In this document: positions 1 through 11,717 of the stretch, one piece after another
Layout: the number at the start of each line of letters is the position of its first letter
How positions within the stretch are numbered: position 1 is the stretch's first letter
Assembly: GCA_030844895.1 (NCBI GenBank)
Contig: CM061229.1
Coordinates: 121,285,682-121,349,681 of the forward strand
From: Ambrosia x helenae
Taxonomy: Eukaryota; Streptophyta; Magnoliopsida; Asterales; Asteraceae
Reading direction: 5' to 3'
DNA: 64,000 nt
Position numbers and translations under genes: made by a program
The notes under the pieces: generated by a model
Seen by the model: only the letters and a program-made list of their open reading frames with translations
What the model was told of the DNA's origin: nothing
The model's database searches: none

Positions 1-46
1 ATAGATAAAACATTTTCCTTTTCAATTATAACAGACAAGTTAACTA

Positions 47-104
47 GTGGTGTAGTGGTTAGTGATAGAGGTTTACACAGAGCGGACCTTGGTTCGATCC
101 CCCT
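47..104 (+). promoter_or_regulatory. tRNA-like Pol III box A/box B pair in LTR
   Basis: A box-A-like GGTGTAGTGGTTAGTG is followed about 40 nt later by a box B, GGTTCGATCCC. The spacing is that of a tRNA or tRNA-derived SINE. The homologous LTR at 52466 keeps both boxes although the sequence between them has diverged. It does not fold as a complete tRNA. Confidence 0.45.
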
Positions 105-1124
105 CAGCAGCGACTTGTTGCCCCATTTTTTGTTATTTTTTTATTTTGTTGTTTATAATATTTATATAAGTGCATTAAACTTAGAATATCTATAGTAAAT
201 CCAATATTTACCCAAAAATTATGAAAATTTGGGTGTAGATTCTTGACACCAAAAAGAAAATTACCACACTTTTATTTTCAGGAAAATGTTTTATTTTTAT
301 AATTTTATTGAATTAAATTATTTTAATCATATTTAATTGATTAAAAATTCATTTTTAGTGATTTTAATCTCAAACTTTTTGAGTAATTATTTCTCATCAT
401 CATCAACTGAAATAAAAAATATTGGTTCAGAAAACATTCATTTTAATTAATTTTCCTATTTTTAATCATTTAAACATGATTTAATCTCATTAAATAAGTT
501 TTAAATATAAATAAGTTTATAAAAATTTTGGGATTGATTTACATTAGAAAGCATTCATTTTCTATAAAAATAGAATTTTTGGGTCATGTCATGTATTATT
601 TGTCTTATTTATGTTTAATTAGACGTAATAATCATTTATTCATTTATGCTATTAAATATCTATTTTATAAATACTTTTCCTATAAAATAGAAATAATTCT
701 ATGTTTGAAACTCTTAATTACTATTTGTTTGATCTTTGTGTAACTCATAATTATTTATTTTAATATTTATTATTATTGTATTTATTTACAATAATTAGTT
801 AAAGAAATTAACTAAATTATTTTGTATTAATTATTTAAACATATGTTGACCTAAATATTCAATTGATAATAATTATATTACCTAAATCCTAATTACAAAC
901 TTTAGTATATTATTTTAATATACAACTTTTATAGAAATTCGATTTATCATAAACTCTAATTCCCCAAATCGACTTAGCAAACCCTAATGCCTTAGATCCT
1001 AGATACCTTAGACTTTTTAGAAATTTCCTTATTAGTATGCTTACACATTATAGGTTGAATTCCTCGGAATTCCCATTACTTAGCTCACGACCGCTTAAGT
1101 GGATTTTGATCGCTTTCGCAAACT

Positions 1125-1560
1125 GTGAGTATATCTTTCCCCTTTTTACTGTTTTACTATTCTGGGGTGACTCATGTACTTATTATCAAGTTTCCATTTC
1201 TTTTACTAAATGCAATTCTCATGTGTGTTTGCTTTATGTTAATTGATGTGTCTATGACTTGTCAAAATCATTAACCGCTGGGCGGCCTAGCATTTCAATA
1301 AATAGTACTATGGTATACCCCCTTGAGACTCTGTTGAGAGAATCTTGGTCATTGTCTTGTTAATTCATTATTTATTTGGTTAGTCATGTGTTAGTCATTA
1401 TTCATAGGCTTGGTTTTGAACGGATATTACTTATTACATAATTGCAAATGGTACCACGCACATGAATTGCTAAACACTTTTCTTACTATATGTATTCAAA
1501 CAGGGTATGCTCACCAATACATTTTTGTATTGACATATACTATTTTCGTACATGTTTCAG
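1125..1560 (+). other. candidate LTR leader intron
   Basis: The donor ACT|GTGAGTATAT is at 1125 and the acceptor ATGTTTCAG|GTTATT ends at 1560. A stem-loop CAATACATTTTTGTATTG lies at 1515-1532, just ahead of the acceptor. The same order is seen in the other LTRs of this window. No transcript evidence is available. Confidence 0.4.
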
Positions 1561-1788
1561 GTTATTTATGAGATGACTTTTAAGCTTTTGGAATTTTTAC
1601 TTAGATTTTGGATTCATTGTATTTCAGTTTTAGTTTTTACTGTAGAATCATTGTGTCTTGTATTTTTCTTTCAATGTAATAAACTACTTAATCAATATAT
1701 CAAAATTTACATTTCTAGTCCATGAGCTATTGAACAATCGTCACTACGTGACACCTCGATGTTTTCGCCATCGGTTGGGGTGTTACAT

Positions 1789-2020
1789 AAACCTTGGAGA
1801 ACTCCAAATCTGAACCAACTTCCCAACACCAACAGCAATAAACAAACCATTAGGGCTAAACTTAACACATCCGGACGGTACGACGAAGGATATTAATAAA
1901 CTGAGCACGATTATTATCATCAACGGTGAGGAGGAAGAGGCCGTCAGATGAGGCGGCGATTTTACAGATGTTGGAGGACGATTGGAAAGGTAGGGTTAGG
2001 GTTTGTGATTTGATCAAGTC
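1789..2020 (-). pseudogene. PWP2: PWP2-like WD40 protein, truncated fragment
   Basis: On the minus strand 2020-1874 translates without stops for 49 codons, starting DLIKSQTLTLPF and containing SSNICKIAASSDGLFLLTV and FINILRRTV. After a small deletion that changes frame, 1866-1789 gives VKFSPNGLFIAVGVGKLVQ followed by IWSSPRF. This order and spacing match the N-terminal WD40 repeats of PWP2/UTP1, a component of the small-subunit processome in the nucleolus. The first exon start is missing: the sequence upstream is a GGT-rich tract, not the conserved N-terminus. The other side is cut by the LTR ending at 1787. It is a dead gene fragment, either a relic or a captured piece. The family call rests on recalled PWP2 sequence. 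Confidence 0.6.
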
Positions 2021-2021
2021 G

Positions 2022-2258
2022 AGTGGTGGTGGTTGCAGTTCGGGTGGTGGTTAAGGTCGGTGGTGGTGGTGGTTTTTTCTGCTTCTGCTCTCTCTCGCAA
2101 CTCTCTTTCTCTTTCTGATTTGTTCTGATTTTTTCTGTTTGTTTGTTTGGGTGGTGGTGGTGGTGGTGGTTTCTGGTGAAGGGTGGTGGTGGTGGTGGGC
2201 TGAGGCTGATGGTGGTGGTGGTGGTGGGCTGTGGCTGATGGTGGTGGTGGGTCTATCA
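2022..2258. repeat. GGT/TGG-rich low-complexity tract
   Basis: Runs of GGTGGT interrupted by a pyrimidine-rich patch around 2080-2140. The minus-strand reading frame here (poly-His/Thr/Pro) is simply translated microsatellite. Confidence 0.85.
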
Positions 2259-3773
2259 CAACAGAAGAGAAGGGGGAGGGGGGTTGGGTATTTAAAATAA
2301 AAAGTTTTAAAAAATGCCCCTTAAGTTTTGGTTATTATATTTTGGCCACATAGAAGTTTTCGTTTTTTACATTTTGGCCACGAAGACTAACTAGGTTAGA
2401 CCTCCGTTAGTTTTGGGCTGATGGAAGAAAATAAGTTGGAAGTTGGGAGTGTTATTGGCCAAAGTGATAGTTGGGGAGTATTATCCGCCAAGAGACGATA
2501 GTTAGGAGTATTAAAATCCATTTTCCCTTATTTGTTCGATTGGATTTTAGTTACATAACACCTGCTTTCGAGGTACTGTTAAATGATTTTGGCAAAAAAA
2601 TTTTAAATGGTTTTGATCACATATTGGGTTTTTCATGTGAGAATTTAGTTAGAAAATCATACAAGATATGATCATTGATCGATTTATGGGTTACTTTTAA
2701 TCAAAATAGTTATAATGAATTTTGAAATTTTCAATTAAAATATGATTTATTTTGATAGTTTTATGGCATTTTAATCAAAAGTTATCCGAGCCTGAAAGTC
2801 TTGTCAGGCATATGAACCTAAACATTACACAAACATTCGCGGGTTGGTACAAACACGACTCGTTTTAACCCGATTATACATTTTTACAAAAAAAACATAT
2901 GTGTAAGTGTTGATCGTGTTTTTAATAAGGTGCATGTAAGTGTTACTCGTTTTAACACAAATAACTGTATAGGAGAAAACAAAACATATATGTAAGTGTT
3001 GATCGTGTTTTTAATAAAGTGCCTTTGTTTTCTTATTACAAATTTTAGATTATAATAAAACGTATTTAAATATTAAAGAAAATAAAAAAGAAACCGAAAT
3101 ACAAAGACTGTGCTAAGGAAATTAACAGAGTATATGTGAAAGAATAAAAAGGTTTATGTTAAAAAAAATATTTTAACTTTAAAGAAAAAAACGTCTATAA
3201 TAGAATTTAAAAAGTATTAAATACACCTCTTATAAATTTTCATGATACAAACAAAATGTATTTAATTTTATTAGAATTTTTTTCCTAATTCTTGTAAAAT
3301 AATATATTTTTAAAAGAAAATTATTTTTACCCAATAAAATTAGGAGTGAGAAAAAGTAACATTTCCTTTAAAAGAAAATTATTTTGTTAACTAATTTTTC
3401 TTTAAAATGGGTCTTGTCTTTTTACATTTTTTGAAGCTTTTATAGAGGGTGTATATCTCGGGGGTGTATATTTCCACATTCCCATTTATATTTTCATCGG
3501 CTTTTCTTTCTGTTTTAGGTTGTCCATGAGTTGAGGTGCGGGCTGAACTGGTAGATCACCAAACTTGGCCGAGAACGGGTAACTAGAGAAATCAAACCAT
3601 ATTATCAGACCATGGGTGGTCTCATTCATAAAATTAAAAAAATAAAGAAAACCATGTCCCACCCACCTTCTCTTCTTCTTCTTCTCACCACCTGCACCCA
3701 TCTCCACCTCTAAGTTTCAATCCAAATTAATAATAATTGTTATTATTATTTTTGAACGGTCAAATCCTTTTTC
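2259..3773. other. no gene seen
   Basis: AT-rich intergenic DNA. About 2300-2500 looks like diverged repeat sequence (TTTTGGCCAC occurs twice, at about 2339 and 2374). No conserved coding region or element ends were found. Confidence 0.5.
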
Positions 3774-3778
3774 AAACG

Positions 3779-6700
3779 TGTAACACCCTAACCCGTAATC
3801 ACGCGATCAACGCCCAAATTATACGGGTTTGGACCTTACTTAAACCACTCCCGATTTAAAACTTTGAAATTTTCTTTATAAGTCAACCCATTAAGATCAA
3901 ATACATGTTTGGTTCACACAAATTTTTACATTGTAATAGTTAAAACATATTTTAAGATGTTGCGTTTTAACGGGAGTTTCTTAGATTCTAGTGCGGAAGC
4001 TTGTATGGGTGATCGGGTGTGTTCGGCTCTTATCGCGACTAGATCCTTGCTCCGGGACTTCCATCACATGTTTACCTAGCACCATTACACAAAGAATGGT
4101 TAGTGAGTGGTCAAATGAAACATTTAACTAGTACGATAGTCGTTACACGTCGAAACGGAACGAACCAGGCCAAACGGCCCTTTATCAGGAGAACAAACTG
4201 CTGCAACTTATGCGCAGCAGCTGTTCGGATCGCTTTTACCCCTTCTAAAACCCAAAATCCGACTTCGACTTTCAAATGAGAATTGTTCTACGCTCCGAGA
4301 GCTTTCCAGGCATATAAAGAACGCCTCCTAACGATTTTTCTACGATTTTATATGCAATTTTAAAGATCGTGCTGACATGCAGGTCTATTCGCGCGGCCGG
4401 TCGGTTGCTTCGCGCGGCCGCTCGAAGCTTCTGATGTAACTTTGGTGGCTTTTAAGCGTGGGAATCATGTCGCAGCCGCATTTGATGATTCCCGAAGCCT
4501 AAGTAATGACTTGCCGACTAAATAAACCTTTGTTTGACTGAAATTATGGTCCGGTTTATGTCGCCATGATCCGGTTCTTAGTTTTGAATGTTTATGGCGA
4601 CTTTTACCCAATTTGACCCATTAAGGCCTTAATTCAAACAAGGCACTTTTGACCACTTAAATTGCATACCGTTTGAGTTGTCAAGTCATTAGACACTTGA
4701 TCAACAAAAGCGTTTGTCCGATTTGTTTCATTACGACTTAGATTCTTAGAATCAACCTTTATTAATCCTTTAAATCCCCAAAATGCCCCTCATGACCAAA
4801 TCTTTCAATTTAGCCATTCGTGGCGAAACTTCTTGTTTCAAATCCAATGTTTTTGACTCAATGACTTGTTTAAAAACTTCTAAGTCCATACGGACTTAGA
4901 TTTTCAACATTTCTCAAGATTGTTCTAATGTGGTCGATTCTAAGCGCCTTAGCGCGCATTAGACATAGTTATGGAAATAACTTACTTGATTTGCACCCAC
5001 ACTTCATGTGGGTACTTTATCACCTATGTTGCTTCGCCGAAGGCGTTTATTTGACTACGGACTTACCGGGTGGCCTTGACCCATATCCATACCTTGTGTT
5101 TATCCTCCATGATTCTTAACATCAAGAATGCACGCGCAATTGCATCTACCTGTATGCTTTCTAAATAGACAACGTTAATTTCTCGGAACTCAAATGGCAA
5201 TAACTTGCCATTTGACCCGTTTAACTTTATGAATCTTAATGCTTGGAATACAAGCATCAAGTGTTGGATTCACATGGTGAGGACATCACCATTTGACCCG
5301 TTTAGACTCCTAGTTCATAATGCTATGTTACCCAAGTTTTTATCTATGGTTCAAGTGAAACAAACTTGACCCATTTAACATCATGCTTAACGACTCCATT
5401 CAATTGGTTTAATTTGGATTAAAACATCATTTCTCACATATCTTTATTAGTTGACCCGTTTGATGGATTTCTCCATTTGGTCATAACTCATTATCTCGAT
5501 TAAGGTCATAAACCACATTTTGTATTGAGTGCACATAAGGCAACTCACTTAATAGATTCCACCCCTTGGGGTTTATCTTTACCTCACACTCAAGATTTGA
5601 AACTAATGTTTATAACAATTTAAGCTATGTTATAGTATATTGGTGTAAGTAAAACTTACCTCATATCCGTTCTTGCTTCCATACACATTGCTTGCATCCG
5701 TTTGACCCGTTTGCATCCCTAGTTCTTGTACCTACTTAGGGATATGTCAAACTTGATTATTAGAATACATAACATGGATTTAATTCACTATCCATAAATC
5801 ATGTATTCATTACCCATTTATAGCTAAATCCATAGCCATTTTCTTATATAGAATATCCGATTAACTTGGCTTATTACAAACCAATATCACATACGATTTA
5901 TAGCTCTTACATGATTCTAACTTCATAGTTTCACTAGTGTTCACCAATTTGGCATTTAATCGAACACTTGGTGTGCACCCACCAATTTGTTTAGTTTTAA
6001 AGCTCAAGATTAGCCATAACATAACCATTTGTCTAATCATCATCATAATACATTATTTAGACCATTTTGCCTAAATTTCTCATACAACAACTTCTAAGAG
6101 TCACAAAAGGTTACTAATCATGTGTGGTTTCAACCTATAGGTTAAACCCCAAATCTTACATATTCACATAATCATATGGTCAAAATCAAATGCACATGTA
6201 GAATGTGATTCATAACCGAATTATACCTAATTGAGGCTCCTAAAGCTAGAGAAACCTCTAACAACTCATAAATTCACGTTTTGCCAAAACCCTAGATTTT
6301 GACCCAAATCAAAAACGAGTTTGACATCAAATTCAACACGAATTAAAGGTACCTTGATGTTCATTAGGCCTTAGATGATCCCTTTCTTGCTAATGCACTG
6401 AAAACCCCTTTGATTTAGCTTGAATTTGGCCTTGTTCTTGTGTTTGGGGTTTGTTTGTTGAAGGAGACCAAGTCTCCTGATGTTATACACGACATACACA
6501 CAATGTGTGTGTGTGTGTGTTTTTGTATTATTATTTTTTTTTCTATAAAACCCACTTTGTCACATTGGCAACTAAGGCCCCTCAAGTTTACCCACTGTCA
6601 TTTTCGTATAAAAACTAACTCATAAGCTAGTTTCAAACACCTTTTATTAATTTATAAACATAATATTATTAACTAGGTTATTTCCATGTTAGAATATAAC

Positions 6701-6791
6701 CCATATTATTATCCTCTAAGTCTCGTGTTATTATATTGCTAATCACGCCTAATGGCGTAGTTAGGCGAACGAATGGTTTTGGGGTGTTACA
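3779..6791 (-). mobile_element. solo LTR, about 3.0 kb, Ty3/gypsy type
   Basis: The block starts TGTAACACCCTAACCCG at 3779, ends GGGGTGTTACA at 6791, and is flanked by a 5-bp duplication AAACG (3774-3778 and 6792-6796). No primer-binding site, polypurine tract or coding remnant follows, so it is a solo LTR left by LTR-LTR recombination. The intron-like signals read on the minus strand, which sets its orientation. It carries a CG-rich GCGCGGCCG patch near 4392-4425, resembling the GCGGCCGC patch in the 19078 LTR. Confidence 0.8.
4076..5659 (-). other. candidate LTR leader intron
   Basis: The minus-strand donor ATGAG|GTAAGTTTTAC is at 5659 and the acceptor TGCTAG|GTAAACATG is at 4076. A stem-loop ACCATTACACAAAGAATGGT lies at 4081-4100, immediately upstream of the acceptor. 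At 1.58 kb it is much longer than its counterparts, so a later insertion or a different donor is possible. Confidence 0.3.
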
Positions 6792-6796
6792 AAACG

Positions 6797-6964
6797 GCTA
6801 TAACCCGTGGCTCCCAACGATTGGACGAAAGAAAGAATGGAGCAGTGCGAAATATTTCGTGTAGTAATGGTTAGAGCCCGATTAACATGAAGGGCCGATG
6901 TTTGGGCGTGAATTGGGCGCTAAATAGCCCCTTTAGCGCCCATTTGTTCATCCACTACGGATGG
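6797..6964. other. short spacer, MITE-like
   Basis: Contains a hairpin with arms GGGCGCTAAA/TTTAGCGCCC near 6917-6943 and CCACTACGGATGGTCTT near 6953, which resembles the terminal sequence of small plant MITEs. Element ends could not be paired. Confidence 0.25.
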
Positions 6965-7037
6965 TCTTAGTAGATTGGGGTTTGCGATTCAGAAAGGTGT
7001 GGCGGCGCAGTTTGCTTCTCGTATGTCTGATTTAATG
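6965..7037 (+). pseudogene. inverted C-terminal scrap of the RT element
   Basis: Plus-strand translation gives SRLGFAIQKGVAAQFASRMS and then DLM-stop. This is the same C-terminal end as that of the minus-strand element starting at 7140 (SRLGFAIQKGVATQLV). The two copies converge, leaving about 100 bp of AT-rich DNA between their stop codons. Confidence 0.55.
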
Positions 7038-7139
7038 TAATTTAAGAATCATGAAATAAATAATAAAACAACTCCTACTTAATATTTTTTTAATCTTTTT
7101 TTATTAAATAGTAATATTATTAAAAAAAATTTACGAAAT

Positions 7140-9183
7140 TTACATCACAATAGAAGGTGGACGGGCAACAAGCTGCGTCGCCACCCCTTTCTGAATTGCG
7201 AACCCTAGTCTACTAAAGACAAATCCTTGCCCCCTGGAGATGAACTATTACTGTGGACGACCCGTTGGACCCTGGTCAAGAAACGAATAGCTTCTGGCGC
7301 TAGAGAGCCAAAGGTATCAAAGGCCAAAGGGATAAAGACATGTTGGTTCTCTGCACAAGCTTTAGCATGCTTATCTACTTTCTTAGATTCCGCCTTTCTC
7401 GATGCTTGCCCAGCTACAAACCCTATTTCCCTTAATCCAACCAAAGGAGATACCCCTGTGAGGTCCATGCAAGCATGTTTCCCACTCTCCCAACCAAAGA
7501 CAAGCAAATATGTTGGTCGCAGGGTGGATCTCCCTTTCGTAGGGTCGGTGAGAAAATTTACAGGGGCCTCCTTTTGGCAGAAATCCCAGCTCTTCTCAGG
7601 ATGTCCTACAAAACGTCCCTCACCCAGTCATGTCGGTATTTGAACCCAGGGAGCTCTTTGCAATGAATTGCATGCTCCCCATATTTATCCATGCAAGCTT
7701 TACGGCAGATGGGGCATGTTTCATCTTCTGGATACATAGGGATCATCAACCGGTACTTGAGTATAGCCCTGTACTCCACTGCAGACATGCATTGATCCAA
7801 ACCCTTAATTGGGATAACGGTCAAAAAATCCTGAGAATGAGGACCTTTTAGGCATTTAATCACCGCCTTCTGGCGGGAAACTTCTCCCAGGCTCTGAGCA
7901 GTTTTGCTAAACAGAGAATTCGCCAAAGTTTTTTGTGGCTTTGAGGGGGCGGTGTCGTTATTAGAAAAATCGCCAATATCAAAGTCCGGGAGATAGACAT
8001 TTAAACGTTCGAGTGCCTGTTGATAGTCCGGGTCCAGCCCGATGACCCCACTGTTTTGAAGGATAAGATCCTGAAGTTCCCAAGACTGAGCTCTAGACGC
8101 CACAAAGGCATAAACCCCAACATCTCGAGCTGAAAGAAGGCCCAAACCGCCTAAACGCATCGATAAGGATGCCAAGCGTCACTGGAGGTCCCCGAAGAAG
8201 GGGCCACCACCCACAACTATATCGTCAATAGCCTCCCGGAGGCCATCATTGAAAAGGGATACGGCATCAACCATCAAGTTAGGTTGACAAGTTCGCAACC
8301 CAAAAAGTAACTTAGCAACCCCCATGCATAACCTGAGCAACAGGAGTTCACTTTGGGGATCCCTAAGGCGGGGCAGGAGTTTCATAAGGTCAACCGCAAC
8401 CGTAGTCCGCCGCCCTACCAACTCCCCAATAAAGATAGGATCTCGGCTAACAGCCCCACCAAGGAGCTTAACCCCCTTCTCTGGTCTACCAATCCCTCTC
8501 GGAAAAAGCCCATCCTAAACTTTCAGCCTGTAACACGTTGGCCAAAAGTCCTCTGTTTTCTTAATATTGAGATAAAGCCCCAGAGATGGCCCATGCACGT
8601 TGATAATGTCTAAAGCCTTAGCAACCTCAGTTGCGTTGCCTATAATCGTCCCATCATCCAAATACCAAGCATGAAACGGGAGGTTACAGTGTTCCTGAAC
8701 CCGCATGATAAGGGGGTGCAAGGCAAGAGCAAAGAGAAGGGCCCCAACGGATCTCCTTATTGCACTCGGGTGGTAGCCCCAATACAATCATTACCCACAT
8801 ACAGCCTAGCAGGCTGGGCATAAAGGAATTGGACCCACGGATAGATAGACGTGCACTGCTAGTGAACCTCTCGGAGAAAGGCTGTGCGGTCAACCATGTT
8901 GAAGGCATTGGAGAAATCTACTGTAAGCAGAGCCAAGGACCCATCCGTATGAAAAGAGTTGAGGAACATGTTGGCACTGTGAAGTACCGCCTCTGCCCCA
9001 TTTGGTACCCCTACTCCAAATTGAAAGTCCCCCAGGTACTGGGCAATGTCTTTCCCAACCTTCTTCATTGCCACCTTAGAAACCAACCTTCGCCAAATAC
9101 CCCCCACAGCAATAGGCCGAATTCCATTATCGGGCTTCAATAAGGGGGTGAGGGTGCCGAGGCAACAAACTCGCTAAAATGTA
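7140..9183 (-). pseudogene. degenerate non-L1 reverse transcriptase element
   Basis: Reading the minus strand from 9183, broken frames give in order: KPDNGIRPIAVGGIWRRLVS (RT fingers); LLTVDFSNAFNMVDR with the palm aspartate; a damaged GDPLGPLLFALALHP box near 8750; an intact YLDDGT catalytic box near 8670; a long thumb/linker; a zinc-binding CPIC..GEHAIHC motif near 7690; and a C-terminal LRPxxxLVFGWESG..CMDLTG..SKK stretch near 7500. The last part resembles a restriction-like (PD-(D/E)xK) endonuclease. I recognise the protein family as a plant reverse-transcriptase-domain family distinct from L1 LINEs. At least four frameshifts and one stop are present, and the 5' part is missing beyond about 9183. 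The nuclease assignment is inference. Confidence 0.7.
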
Positions 9184-9832
9184 ATGTAATTTCTTTTAAA
9201 ATGTCATAATCGCTAAACTGTAAAAAACTAAAAAGGCAAAAAAACTAATTAGTATTGAGAAAACTAGAAGAACAAAACGTAGCCGGGTCACGCGATTTCG
9301 AATTAGCATGTTGTTAACTTTATACTTTACGTAAGTATAAAAAGAGCCCAAAAAGAGCAAAAGGTTGGGTACAGGGTCCAAACCAAAGCCATGAGCTCCT
9401 TATTTTTTGTATATATTCTGTCATGTCTTTTATGGTCACTTTAAAAAAAAAAAAAAAGGTTATAATGTAACCCGAGTTTTGGTTGTATTATATTTTTTAT
9501 TAAAGGATTGTAGCCGGAATCTAGGTCCGCCCCTAGATTTTACATAATTTTGTTTCATTCCGTACCTGCTCGGAGCATGTAGGATTTAAAAATATACCAA
9601 TGGAGGTTTTTAGGGTCATTACTAGTGCATTTATTTCCTTTTTATTTTAGAACTCGACGACTCAATGACACCCTCTTTCTGCTGGTCCAGAATTGGTAAA
9701 CACTCATGACTCATGAGTCATGACAGCGATATTAGGCCTTTAGCTTCATGGGCCTTTTCTGCTGGGCCAAATTTGGTAGATATGGAAGATTGGAAGTTAG
9801 ATAAATGGAACAGCTTCTAACGTGGGTGTAGT
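9184..9832. other. no gene seen; palindrome at 9705-9722
   Basis: AT-rich spacer with an A-run at about 9444-9458. The perfect 18-bp palindrome CATGACTCATGAGTCATG holds two overlapping bZIP/GCN4-like sites (TGACTCA and TGAGTCA). No coding region was found. Confidence 0.5.
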
Positions 9833-10555
9833 TAGAGGTGCACAAATCAGGTTTTTTCAATACCCGGTTCCATACCTGGAACCGGGTCCGGGTAGTGTCG
9901 GGTATTACTTTGACCGGGTATTGGAAGAACCGGTTTTAGTTCCGGTTACGGTTCCTAGCATAAAAAACTATACCCGCTATACCGGTTTCGGTTTTTCAAT
10001 ACCCGGTTCCGGTTCTTTCAATACCCGGTTTCGGGTATGGAACCGGTTCCGGGTATACCGGGTATTGAAAAAAAACGAGTACACTGGTATTGAAAAAACC
10101 CGGCTATGCTGGATATTGAATTCTTTTTATACAATCACGTCGAAGTGTACTACGACTTAGATGATTATAACGCGGTTATAGAATTCTTTGGATGAGACGG
10201 GTCAATCTTGGGTTGTCGAAGTGGTCAAATGGTAACCCTTCTTGAATCACGAGGTGACCCATTCATTCCCGGACCGCCTCAACATCAAAATGCCAAATAG
10301 TCCCGTCGCTTGACATATACTGTTTTGGGTCATGAACCGGGTATTAGGAAAACCCGGTTCTGGGTATTTAAAAAACCGGGTACAACCGGGTACATACCGG
10401 GTCCGGTTCCGGGTACGGTTTTTTACATATTATACCCTATACGTACCCAACGGGTAGGGTCGGTTCCAGTTCTGGGTACGGTCGGTTCCAGTTTTTTTAA
10501 TATGCGGTTTCGGGTTTTTTTCAGGTTCTGGTTCCAGTTTTTTTGTGCACCTAAA
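9833..10555. mobile_element. hAT-like MITE with ACCGG-rich body
   Basis: The terminal inverted repeats TAGAGGTGCACAAA and TTTGTGCACCTA are flanked by the 8-bp duplication GGTGTAGT (9825-9832 and 10556-10563), the duplication size expected for hAT transposition. The body is packed with CCGGTT/ACCCGG/GGGTA motifs in both orientations near both ends, like hAT subterminal binding sites. No transposase is present, so it is non-autonomous. Confidence 0.7.
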
Positions 10556-10602
10556 GGTGTAGTCCACTTGGTAGACTGGTAGAGGCTTATGTCTCTTAGG
10601 GA

Positions 10603-11489
10603 CAGTGGTGGATCCAGAATTTTTTTCAATGGGTTCACAGATGCTTCAATATTATTGAACCGGGCATAAAATTTTCGGGTTGGTTCGGGTCGAGTCAGGT
10701 TCATCACATTACCCGACGGTTCCCATTTGTGGTATAATCCTCTATACAAGTTGCCTTGAGGGATAAGGGTCATAGGTTCAAGTCCTTGGGCCAGAATCGA
10801 ACACGAAACCTTTAAGATTAAGATGGAAACAAATGCTTTATCGGTTGAACCAGTTTGATTTAATGTTTATGGGTTCACCTCCCTTTTACTTATGGGTTCA
10901 TTCTAGTATTGTTATCTCTACTACCTTATTAAGGAGGAGAGATGGGTAAGAAGGTAATTTCACCATCATTTTAAGATGGCATACAAAAGGTCTCATGCAT
11001 AAATCTCTAACTTTTACCATTTTCTTCCATCTATGCCCTTATGTACAAGTCACTAATACAAATCAATTGCACCATTCAATACATTTAATTCATGTATTAA
11101 CTTTTTGTTACCTAGAACCATTACCAAGTAATAGATTAATTCATGTAACTTTTTTTTAATGGATTAACTTTTTGTTACCAATGGAATTTGAATTATCACC
11201 ACAAGAAAAGGCTAAGCCTTATTTAACACTTTGTAACCAGTAGGCTAAAGGCTCTTTGGTTCATGTGTGTAACTAAATGTTGCAAATAAAAATAAGCGCG
11301 GATCGAATTGGATAAATGACAGTATGGTGTATAAAGTTTTGACAATTTAAAATGTGTATAAAAATACATACCCGCGGCAACGCATGGGCATTCCACTAGT
11401 ATATATATATATATATATTTCTAATAATAATTTTTTGAAACGCAATGGATTCGTGTGAATCCGTAGCAATGTAACTAGATCTGCCCCTG
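10603..11489. mobile_element. MITE-like element split by a Helitron
   Basis: The left end CAGTGGTGGATCCAG and the right end CTAGATCTGCCCCTG form imperfect inverted repeats (11 of 15 positions). They are flanked by imperfect repeats CTTAGGGA and CTTGGGGG. The small Helitron at 10915-11399 lies inside. Box-B-like GGTTCAAGTCC near 10773 hints at tRNA-derived sequence. Confidence 0.4.
10915..11399 (+). mobile_element. small non-autonomous Helitron
   Basis: Starts TCTCTACTACCTTATTAAGG after an A. Ends with a GC-rich short hairpin (CCCGCG..CGCATGGG) and CTAG before a T, the hallmark 3' end and A/T insertion site of Helitrons. It is 485 bp with no coding capacity and no target duplication, as expected for rolling-circle elements. 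Confidence 0.55.
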
Positions 11490-11670
11490 CTTGGGGGGGG
11501 GGGGGGGAGGAGGCATCCCATTGAAAAAAAATTCACTTTATTGATTTACAACAATCCTGCACTGCCACATCACTTCACTGATTCACTTCACTGAAACATT
11601 TTTTTAGAGGCAACACTACACTGATTCTTTACTGAATAATTAATTGTTTTAACACATAATAATAATAATA

Positions 11671-11717
<47 letters not shown>

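Larger units (their letters stand above)
1..1787 (+). mobile_element. 3' part of a large Z-type LTR
   Basis: This stretch is collinear with 52440-53827 plus 57149-57513, sharing the Pol III-box region, the TTGACACC..AAAGAAAATTA block, the GTGAGTATATCTTTCCCC block and the terminal ATCGGTTGGGGTGTTACA. It ends in ..GTTACA at 1787 with no primer-binding site behind it, so it is the right end of a 3' LTR or solo LTR on the plus strand. Its 5' part lies outside the window. The next five bases, TAAAC, may be the target duplication, but the left copy cannot be seen. Confidence 0.75.

Noticed and set aside
2014..2259. Frame rich in His, Pro and Thr
   Set aside because: It is a translation of the GGT microsatellite and overlaps the PWP2 fragment in another frame.
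7227..7643. 138-codon plus-strand frame
   Set aside because: Shadow of the minus-strand reverse-transcriptase element, whose domain motifs are clear on the other strand.
9822..10773. Gly/Pro/Arg-rich frames on both strands
   Set aside because: They are translations of the CCGGTT/GGGTA motifs in the hAT-like MITE.
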